The notes beneath the pieces were generated by a model. That model saw only the letters and a program-made list of their open reading frames with translations, had not been told where the DNA came from and searched no databases. 5,202 nucleotides of DNA from Betaproteobacteria bacterium (lineage in GTDB: Bacteria > Pseudomonadota > Gammaproteobacteria > Burkholderiales > SG8-39). Made by a program: the position numbers and the translations under genes. How positions within the stretch are numbered: position 1 is the first letter of the stretch; each line of letters starts with the position of its first letter. Location of the stretch: contig JAABQT010000134.1 in NCBI GenBank assembly GCA_011391295.1, forward strand, positions 1 through 5,202, in the 5' to 3' direction. Of the stretch, positions 1 through 5,202 are shown in pieces.

Positions 1-422
1 GCACGGTGCAGGGCCTCACGCGCACCATCAACGACACGATCGAGTACATTCGCGAGCGCAAGATGTTCGGCCAGACGGTGCTCGACTTCCAGTACGTGCA
101 TTACCGGCTGGCGGAGCTGAAGACCGAAGTGGAGGCGCTGCGCGCCCTCACCTACCGCGCCTGCGAGATGTACGTCGCGGGCGAGGACGTCACCGAGCTC
201 GCCTCGATGGCCAAACTCAAGTCGGGGCGCCTGCGCCGCGAAGTGTCGGACGCGTGCCTGCAGTACTGGGGCGGCATGGGCTACACCTGGGACAACCCGG
301 TGTCGCGCGCCTACCGCGACGGGCGCCTGGGCTCGATCGGCGGCGGCGCCGACGAGGTGATGCTCGGCATCATCTGCAAGTACATGGGCATCCTGCCCTC
401 GAAGCACATCAAGAAGGATTGA
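1..422 (+). CDS. Acyl-CoA dehydrogenase, C-terminal part (5' end outside window)
   Basis: This is the C-terminal all-helical domain of a flavin-dependent acyl-CoA dehydrogenase, which oxidises an acyl-CoA to the 2,3-enoyl-CoA and passes electrons to ETF in the cytoplasm. About 139 residues are visible; the family is usually 380-390, so roughly two thirds lie to the left. The frame is open to the window edge, so the GTG at 6 is an internal valine. Seen directly: an FAD-contact motif YIRERKMFGQ (about 42-71), the FAD-binding QYWGGMGY (261-284), and a family signature RDGRLGSIGGGADEVM (315-362). The position that carries the catalytic Glu in medium-chain enzymes (IYEGT) is Gly here (IGGGA), as in isovaleryl-CoA and long-chain enzymes, whose base lies earlier in the chain, outside this window. 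The GGGADEVM ending resembles citronellyl-CoA dehydrogenase (AtuD)-type proteins from memory, but the substrate cannot be fixed. It is first in an operon with the carboxylase at 423. Confidence 0.93.
   Translation, partial: TVQGLTRTINDTIEYIRERKMFGQTVLDFQYVHYRLAELKTEVEALRALTYRACEMYVAGEDVTELASMAKLKSGRLRREVSDACLQYWGGMGYTWDNPVSRAYRDGRLGSIGGGADEVMLGIICKYMGILPSKHIKKD
411..418 (+). promoter_or_regulatory. Ribosome binding site for the GTG-started carboxylase gene
   Basis: The purine run AAGAAGGA contains AAGGA four bases before the GTG at 423-425. It lies inside the last codons of the dehydrogenase gene (stop TGA at 420-422). It supports GTG 423 as the true start, which also gives the family-typical N-terminus MFKRLLIANRGEIA with no extra residues. 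Confidence 0.55.
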
Positions 423-2141
423 GTGTTCAAGCGCCTGCTGATCGCCAACCGCGGCGAGATCGCGCTGCGCGTGGCGCGCACGGCGAAGCGCATGGGCTTG
501 CGCACCATCGCCGTGTACGCGGACGCCGACCGCGATGCGCCTCACCTGCGCGCCGCCGACGAGGCGGTGCGCGTCGAGTCCTATCTCGCGATCGAGTCGA
601 TCCTGCGCGCGCCGGGCGAGGCGGTGCATCCCGGCTACGGCTTTCTCGCCGAGGATCCCGCGTTCGCCGAGGCGGTGATCGGCGCAGGGCGCACCTGGGT
701 CGGCCCGCCGCCCGCCGCCATGCGCGCGCTCGGCGACAAGGCGAACGCCAAGAAGCTTGCGGCAAAGGCGGGCGTCCCGGTGCTCCCGACCTACGAAGCC
801 AAGCCCGAATATCCGCTCGTCATCAAGGCGCTCGCCGGCGGCGGCGGGCGCGGCATGCGCCTGGTGCGCTCGGCAAAGGAGCTCGACGCGGCGCTCGCCT
901 CGGCCAAATCGGAAGCCGAGCACGCGTTCGGCGATGGTCGCGTGCTGCTGGAGAAAGCGCTCCTGTGGCCGCGCCACGTGGAAGTGCAGGTGTTCGCCGA
1001 TACCCGGAGCAACTGCATCCACCTGGGCGAGCGCGACTGCTCGGTACAGCGCCGCCACCAGAAGCTGATCGAGGAATCGCCTTCGCCCGCCGTGGACGCG
1101 AAGCTGCGTGCGAAGCTCGGCGCCGCCGCCATCGCCGTGGCGCGCGCCGCGGGCTACGTCGGCGCGGGCACCGTCGAGTTCCTGCTCGATGCCCAGGGCG
1201 GCTTCTGGTTCATCGAGGTGAATGCGCGCCTGCAGGTGGAGCACCCGGTGACGGAGCTGGTGACCGGGCTCGACCTGGTTGAATGGCAGCTGCGCGTCGC
1301 CGCGGGGGAGCCGCTGCCTCTGAAGCAGGAAGACATCCGCTTCGACGGCCACGCCATCGAGGCTCGGCTGTGCGCGGAGGATCCGTGCACGGATTTCCTG
1401 CCGCAATCCGGACGCCTCGCACTGTGGCAGCCGGCGGCCGGCATACGCGTGGACCACGCCCTCGAGAGCGGCATGGAGATCCCGCCGTTCTACGATTCGC
1501 TCCTCGCCAAGCTGGTCGCGCACGCCCGTACGCGCGACGAGGCGCGCGAGCAGCTCGCCGCCGCGCTCGACGCAACGCTTGCGCTCGGCCTGCCCACCAA
1601 CAAGGCCTTCCTCGCCGCGGTGCTGCGCGACCCGGTGTTCGCCGAGGGCGCAGCGACGACGGCGCTCCTCGCCGAGCGATTCGCGGGCTGGAAGCCGCCC
1701 GAGCTCGACGAGGCCTTCGCGCGCCGCCTCTACGCCGCGGAATGCGCCCGCGCGGCCGGCTTCGCCGAGTGGGCCGGCTGGAGCAACGCCGGGCGCCGCG
1801 AGCTTGCCTCTGCCCCGTGCGCGCTGGACGGCGCGACGATCCACTTCGCGCGGGACGGCCACAGCTTCAGCTGGCGCGACGCCGCCATGGACCCGCCGGC
1901 CAGGCGCGCGGCGGGCTTCGACGGCCGCGGCCTCGCCGCGCCCATGAACGGGCGCGTGGTCGCCGTGCACGCGAAACCGGGCGACGCCGTTTCGCAGGGC
2001 AGCCCGCTCGTCGTCCTCGAAGCGATGAAAATGGAGCACACGCTCGCCGCGCCCACCGCGCTGCGCGTGAAGGCCGTGCACGTTGCCAGGGGCGCGCAGG
2101 TGGCGCCGGGAACACTACTTATGGAGTTCGAACCCTCATGA
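423..2141 (+). CDS. Acyl-CoA carboxylase alpha subunit (biotin carboxylase + biotin carrier domain), compact form
   Basis: This 572-residue protein carboxylates its own biotin using ATP and bicarbonate, then delivers CO2 to a separate carboxyltransferase (beta) subunit, as in methylcrotonyl-, geranyl- or propionyl-CoA carboxylases. Domain order: biotin carboxylase N-domain (1-105, LIANRGEIALR, HPGYGF at 69-74), ATP-grasp (106-345), C-domain (to about 420), a short linker/BT-like stretch (425-497), and the biotinyl domain (500-570). Key residues present: K106, K135, glycine loop GGGGRGM (139-145), E177-K178, H185, C206, QRRHQK (209-214), E252, E265/N267/R269, QVEHP (271-275), R342. Biotinyl lysine is K536 in EAMKMEH (codon 2028-2030). 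All catalytic residues look intact, so it is probably active. It is nearly 100 residues shorter than typical alpha subunits (about 660), with losses at about residues 50, 62 and 120-129 and in the BT region. Acyl substrate is unknown; the dehydrogenase upstream favours a liu/atu-like branched-acyl pathway (inference). Confidence 0.95.
   Translation: MFKRLLIANRGEIALRVARTAKRMGLRTIAVYADADRDAPHLRAADEAVRVESYLAIESILRAPGEAVHPGYGFLAEDPAFAEAVIGAGRTWVGPPPAAMRALGDKANAKKLAAKAGVPVLPTYEAKPEYPLVIKALAGGGGRGMRLVRSAKELDAALASAKSEAEHAFGDGRVLLEKALLWPRHVEVQVFADTRSNCIHLGERDCSVQRRHQKLIEESPSPAVDAKLRAKLGAAAIAVARAAGYVGAGTVEFLLDAQGGFWFIEVNARLQVEHPVTELVTGLDLVEWQLRVAAGEPLPLKQEDIRFDGHAIEARLCAEDPCTDFLPQSGRLALWQPAAGIRVDHALESGMEIPPFYDSLLAKLVAHARTRDEAREQLAAALDATLALGLPTNKAFLAAVLRDPVFAEGAATTALLAERFAGWKPPELDEAFARRLYAAECARAAGFAEWAGWSNAGRRELASAPCALDGATIHFARDGHSFSWRDAAMDPPARRAAGFDGRGLAAPMNGRVVAVHAKPGDAVSQGSPLVVLEAMKMEHTLAAPTALRVKAVHVARGAQVAPGTLLMEFEPS
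2123..2141 (+). promoter_or_regulatory. ATGA stop/start overlap with weak upstream Shine-Dalgarno
   Basis: The carboxylase stop TGA (2139-2141) and the hydrolase start ATG (2138-2140) overlap as ATGA. The nearest Shine-Dalgarno-like element is GGAG at 2123-2126, 11 bases before the ATG, which is longer than ideal. This arrangement is typical of termination-reinitiation coupling, so hydrolase synthesis probably depends on ribosomes finishing the carboxylase gene. Confidence 0.6.
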
Positions 2142-2923
2142 AGACCCGTCTCTCGCTCGCATTCGGAATCGCCCTGCTCGCCGCCGCGCTCGCGCATGCG
2201 GCCGATGTGCCGTCGGTCAAGCAGCGCCCGGTCGACACGCCGCACAACATCCTGTTTGTCGGCAACAGCTACTTCTATTACAACGACAGCCTGCACAACC
2301 ACCTGCGCCGCATGGTCGACGCCGCCGGCATCGCGACCGAGAAGCAGCTGCACTACAAGTCGGCGACCATCGGCGGCGCGCCGCTCTCGGAGCACGACGT
2401 GAAGGGCCTGCTCGTGCCGGGGCGCCTGGGCAAGAAGCCGTTCGAGATCGTCATCCTGCAGGGCAACAGCGGCGCTGCGCTCTCCGAGGCGCGGCGCAAG
2501 TCCTTCCACGACAAGGTCGTCGAGTTCAACGCCGACATCGTCAAGGCCGGCGCGAAGACCGCGCTCTACATGACCCACGCCTACGTCACGCCCAACAAGA
2601 ACGCGAGCCCGGACATGATCCGCAAGGTCGAGGACATGTACGTGTCGGTGGGCAACGAAGCCGGCGCCTACGTCATCCCCGTGGGACTCGCGTTCGAGGA
2701 AGCGTACCGCCAGCGGCCGGGCATCGTGCTGCACAAGACCTACGACGGCAGCCACCCCGACCTGATCGGCACCTACCTCGCCGCCTGCGTCGTGTACGCG
2801 AGCCTGTACGGCAAGTCGCCGGTCGGCAACACCTACGACTACTACGGCAAGGTGGACAAGGACACCGCCGCGTTCCTGCAGCGCGTGGCCGAGCAGACTG
2901 TGCGCCGCTTCTTCGGGCGCTAG
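2138..2923 (+). CDS. Secreted SGNH/GDSL-like hydrolase, function unknown
   Basis: This is a 261-residue exported protein. Residues 1-21 form a Sec signal peptide: basic MKTR, a hydrophobic Leu/Ala core, and a probable AHA|A cleavage, so the mature protein should be periplasmic or secreted. No lipobox cysteine is seen. SGNH-type blocks: NILFVGNSYFYYND (37-50) with putative nucleophile S44; IGG (78-80) for the block II glycine; ILQGNS (106-111) for the oxyanion asparagine (N110 candidate); and DGSHPDLIGTYLAA (203-216) with D203 and H206 as the remaining dyad. The GNS in place of GDS and the HP..GTYLA tail recall uncharacterised SGNH families annotated as hypothetical; the substrate (ester, acetylated glycan or other) is unknown. 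The start was chosen at ATG 2138 because the signal peptide begins there and it overlaps the upstream TGA (ATGA), with GGAG at 2123-2126. Translational coupling to the carboxylase is likely. The open frame upstream of 2138 is only a shadow of the carboxylase gene. Confidence 0.85.
   Translation: MKTRLSLAFGIALLAAALAHAADVPSVKQRPVDTPHNILFVGNSYFYYNDSLHNHLRRMVDAAGIATEKQLHYKSATIGGAPLSEHDVKGLLVPGRLGKKPFEIVILQGNSGAALSEARRKSFHDKVVEFNADIVKAGAKTALYMTHAYVTPNKNASPDMIRKVEDMYVSVGNEAGAYVIPVGLAFEEAYRQRPGIVLHKTYDGSHPDLIGTYLAACVVYASLYGKSPVGNTYDYYGKVDKDTAAFLQRVAEQTVRRFFGR
2920..2923. other. Shared palindromic CTAG carrying both convergent stop codons
   Basis: The palindrome CTAG reads TAG on the + strand (2921-2923, end of the hydrolase) and TAG on the - strand (2922-2920, end of the E1 gene). 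The two genes therefore overlap tail to tail by four bases with no intergenic spacer, and any transcription terminator for either must lie inside the other's coding sequence or be absent. Confidence 0.9.
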
Positions 2924-5202
2924 GGGATCGCTTCGAGCGCGGCGCGCACGATCGCGTCGCGGTCCACGCCGAAGTGCGCGCGCAGCGCGGCGCGCGTGTC
3001 GCTGCGCCCGAAGCCGTCGGTGCCCAGCGTCACGTAGCGCCCCGGCACCCACTCCCGGATCAGGTCGGCCAGCGCACTGACATAGTCGCTCGCCGCGATC
3101 ACCGGGCCCTTGCCGCCCTCGAGGCACTGCGCGACCCAGGGCTTGCTCGCGGAACGCCCGTCGCGGCGCAGCTCGGTGAAGCTCGTCACCGACCATACTT
3201 CCGCCGCCACGCCGTGCTCCGACTCGAGCACCTCGGCCGCCGCCAGCGCCTCGCGCAGAATCGCGCCGGCGCCCAGCAGGCGCACGCTCTTCTTCCCCTT
3301 GCCCGCGGCGCGCACGCGGTGCATCCCCTTCAGGATGCCTTCCTCCGCCCCCTGCGGCATCGCCGGGTGGGCGTAGTTTTCGTTCATCACGGTGACGTAG
3401 TAGAAAACGTCCTCGTCCGCCTCGAGCATGCGCCGCGCGCCGTCCTGCAGGATGAGCGCGAGCTCGTAGCCGTAGCAGGGATCGTAGGCGACGCAGTTCG
3501 GGATGGTGGAGGCCGCGAGGTGGCTGGAGCCGTCCTGGTGCTGCAGTCCCTCGCCCGCCAGCGTCGTGCGCCCCGCAGTGGCGCCGACGAGAAAGCCGCG
3601 CGAGCGCGAATCCGCGGCGGCCCAGATCAGGTCGCCCACGCGCTGGAAGCCGAACATCGAGTAGAAGATGTAGAAGGGCAGCATCGGCACGCCGTGCGTG
3701 CTGTAGCTGGTGGCCGCCGCGATCCAGGAGGCGAGCGCGCCGGCCTCGGTGATGCCCTCCTCGAGGATCTGCCCGTCCTCGGCCTCCTTGTAGTAGAGCA
3801 GCTCCTCGCGATCCTCGGGCTCGTAGAGCTGGCCGTGCGGCGCGTAGATGGCGACGTTGCGAAACAGCGACTGCATGCCGAAGGTGCGCGCCTCGTCGGC
3901 GACGATCGGCACGATGTACCGCCCGAGGCCGGGATCCTTGAGGAGCTGCGTAAGGAGCTGCACGTACTGCATGGTGGTGGACTGCTCGCGCCCGCCCGAG
4001 CCTTCGAGGAATTTGGCGAACGCCGCGCGCCCAGGCACCGGCAGCCGCTTTGCCTGCGTCCGGCGCTCCGGCAGGTAGCCCCCGAGGCCCTCGCGCCGCG
4101 CGTGCAGGTAGCGCATCTCGGGCGAATTGTCGGCGGGCCGATAGAACTTGAGGCCGGTCACCTCCTCGTCCGAGAGCGGCAGCGCAAACCGGTCGCGAAA
4201 GGCCTTCAGCGCTTCGTCATCGAGTTTCTTCTGCTGGTGGGTACCCATCTTGCCCTGGCCCCAGGTGCCCATGCCGTAGCCCTTCTTGGTCTGGGCAAGG
4301 ATCACCGTGGGCTGGCCCTGGTGGTGCACCGCGGCGTGGTACGCGGAGTAGATCTTGACCGGATCGTGGCCGCCGCGCTTCAGGCGGTCGATGTCGTCGT
4401 CGGTGAGCTCGGCCACCAGCGCCTTCAGCTCCGGGTACTTATTGAAGAAATGCTCTCGGTTGAAGCGCCCGTCGGTGGCGGCGTAGGTCTGGAACTCCCC
4501 GTCCACGGTCTCGTGCAGCCGTCGCAGGATCACGCCCTCGCGGTCGCGCGCGAACAGCGGATCCCAGTCGCTGCCCCAGATGAGCTTGACGACGTTCCAG
4601 CCCGCACCCGCGAACAGGCCCTCCAGTTCCTGGATGATCGAGCTGTTGCCGCGCACCGGCCCGTCCAGGCGCTGCAGGTTGCAGTTGACGACGAAGATCA
4701 GATTGTCGAGGCCCTCGCGTGCGGCAATCGACAGGCCCGCCAGCGACTCGGGCTCGTCCATTTCGCCGTCGCCGGGAAAGGCCCACACCTTGCGGCCCTC
4801 GGTTTTCAGCACGCCGCGCTGCTCGAGATAGCGCATGAAGCGCGCCTGGTAGATGGCGTTCAGCGGCCCCAAACCCATGGAGCCGGTGGGGAACTGCCAG
4901 AACTTCGGCATCAGCCAGGGATGCGGGTAGGAAGACAGCCCCTGGCCGCCGGTCTCCCGGCGGTAGCTGTCGAGCTGGGCGTCGGTGAGCCGCCCCTCCA
5001 GGAAGGCGCGTGCGTACACCCCCGGGGCCGAGTGCGGCTGGAAATACACCAGGTCGGCGCCCGGCTTCGCCTGATGGCCGCGAAAGAAATGGTTGAACCC
5101 GACCTCGAACAGATCTGCCGCCGAGGCAAAACTCGCGATATGGCCGCCAAGCTCGGGGTGCGCGCGATTGGCGCGCACCACCATGGCGAGCGCGTTCCAG
5201 CG
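2920..5202 (-). CDS. aceE: AceE-family 2-oxoacid (pyruvate) dehydrogenase E1, homodimeric type (5' end outside window)
   Basis: This is the thiamine-diphosphate E1 that decarboxylates pyruvate and reductively acylates the lipoyl group of the E2 partner in the cytosolic pyruvate dehydrogenase complex. The frame is open to the right edge (RWNALA precedes the ATG at 5184), so 760 residues are visible and about 85 N-terminal ones are missing. Seen: GGHIAS (His at 5140-5142, E. coli H106 equivalent), SSYPHP (His at 4921-4923, H142), the ThDP/Mg motif GDGEMDEPES with NCNLQRLDGP (about 4675-4780), the loop GTHQQKK (His at 4237-4239, H407), GQILEEGI (Glu at 3757-3759, E571), and GLQHQDG (His at 3538-3540, H640). 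It looks catalytically complete. Oddities: the conserved RWNxLHP-type stretch after SFTELRRDG (about 3160) is missing, and the protein stops after VRAALEAIP, some 30 residues before the usual C-terminus. No aceF follows it. An MdeB-like 2-oxobutyrate E1 paralogue is a real alternative, so the symbol marks the family only. Confidence 0.95.
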   Translation of the reverse strand, partial: RWNALAMVVRANRAHPELGGHIASFASAADLFEVGFNHFFRGHQAKPGADLVYFQPHSAPGVYARAFLEGRLTDAQLDSYRRETGGQGLSSYPHPWLMPKFWQFPTGSMGLGPLNAIYQARFMRYLEQRGVLKTEGRKVWAFPGDGEMDEPESLAGLSIAAREGLDNLIFVVNCNLQRLDGPVRGNSSIIQELEGLFAGAGWNVVKLIWGSDWDPLFARDREGVILRRLHETVDGEFQTYAATDGRFNREHFFNKYPELKALVAELTDDDIDRLKRGGHDPVKIYSAYHAAVHHQGQPTVILAQTKKGYGMGTWGQGKMGTHQQKKLDDEALKAFRDRFALPLSDEEVTGLKFYRPADNSPEMRYLHARREGLGGYLPERRTQAKRLPVPGRAAFAKFLEGSGGREQSTTMQYVQLLTQLLKDPGLGRYIVPIVADEARTFGMQSLFRNVAIYAPHGQLYEPEDREELLYYKEAEDGQILEEGITEAGALASWIAAATSYSTHGVPMLPFYIFYSMFGFQRVGDLIWAAADSRSRGFLVGATAGRTTLAGEGLQHQDGSSHLAASTIPNCVAYDPCYGYELALILQDGARRMLEADEDVFYYVTVMNENYAHPAMPQGAEEGILKGMHRVRAAGKGKKSVRLLGAGAILREALAAAEVLESEHGVAAEVWSVTSFTELRRDGRSASKPWVAQCLEGGKGPVIAASDYVSALADLIREWVPGRYVTLGTDGFGRSDTRAALRAHFGVDRDAIVRAALEAIP

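Noticed and set aside
254..1282. A + strand open frame of 342 codons overlapping the dehydrogenase and carboxylase
   Set aside because: It is an Arg/Gly/Ala-rich shadow frame out of phase with the carboxylase, which carries all the recognisable motifs.
1283..2137. N-terminal extension of the hydrolase reading frame upstream of 2138
   Set aside because: The extension is an Arg-rich shadow of the carboxylase gene. The signal peptide begins exactly at ATG 2138, so the gene starts there.
2350..2550. Short - strand frames (about 63 codons) opposite the hydrolase
   Set aside because: No ribosome-binding site, no motif, and the hydrolase on the other strand has conserved blocks throughout this span.
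2902..2920. Possible terminator hairpin (GCGCC...GGCGC) at the hydrolase gene end
   Set aside because: The stem is only five to six base pairs with a bulge, no T-run follows, and it is wholly within coding sequence. Such short GC stems are common in this composition.
2929..2939. Small CGCT-TCG-AGCG hairpin near the E1 gene end
   Set aside because: Four-base-pair stem with no T-tract on either strand; too weak to call a terminator.
1730..3196. A long open frame on the - strand (488 codons) across the carboxylase end, the hydrolase and the E1 end
   Set aside because: Its translation is low-complexity Arg/Ala/Val/Asp-rich sequence with no family motif, and it lies antisense to genes with clear conserved motifs. 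Long shadow frames are expected in DNA this GC-rich.

Overview
The window is GC-rich bacterial chromosome, gene-dense, with no RNA gene, mobile element, CRISPR array or long intergenic gap that I can see. The gene types suggest a Gram-negative proteobacterium, most likely betaproteobacterial: a single-chain (homodimeric-type) pyruvate dehydrogenase E1, a Sec-exported small hydrolase, and an acyl-CoA dehydrogenase beside a biotin-dependent acyl-CoA carboxylase alpha subunit. That placement is inference from protein character, not from a search.

Layout. On the + strand, three genes form one tightly packed operon. The first is the C-terminal third of an acyl-CoA dehydrogenase, cut by the left window edge and ending at 422. 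The second is a complete biotin carboxylase/biotin carrier protein (423-2141), whose GTG start abuts the dehydrogenase stop. The third is a secreted SGNH/GDSL-type hydrolase (2138-2923), whose ATG overlaps the carboxylase stop in an ATGA. On the - strand, a large AceE-family 2-oxoacid dehydrogenase E1 runs from beyond the right edge (5202) down to 2920. The convergent genes overlap by four bases in a shared palindromic CTAG holding both stop codons.

How the genes fit together. Dehydrogenase plus carboxylase alpha subunit is the core pairing of leucine/isovalerate (liu) and acyclic terpene (atu) catabolism: an acyl-CoA is desaturated, then the alpha,beta-unsaturated product is carboxylated with biotin. 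The matching carboxyltransferase beta subunit and hydratase are not in the window and may lie to the left. The E1 feeds acetyl-CoA (or possibly propionyl-CoA from 2-oxobutyrate) into the same acyl-CoA pool, but it is a separate transcription unit and has no aceF after it. The hydrolase has no obvious metabolic link to its operon partners.

Points of interest. Both large enzymes are shorter than their families through in-frame losses: the carboxylase lacks a segment just before the ATP-grasp glycine loop, and the E1 lacks a normally conserved internal stretch and about 30 C-terminal residues. I found no convincing new multi-gene system; these are local oddities worth checking.
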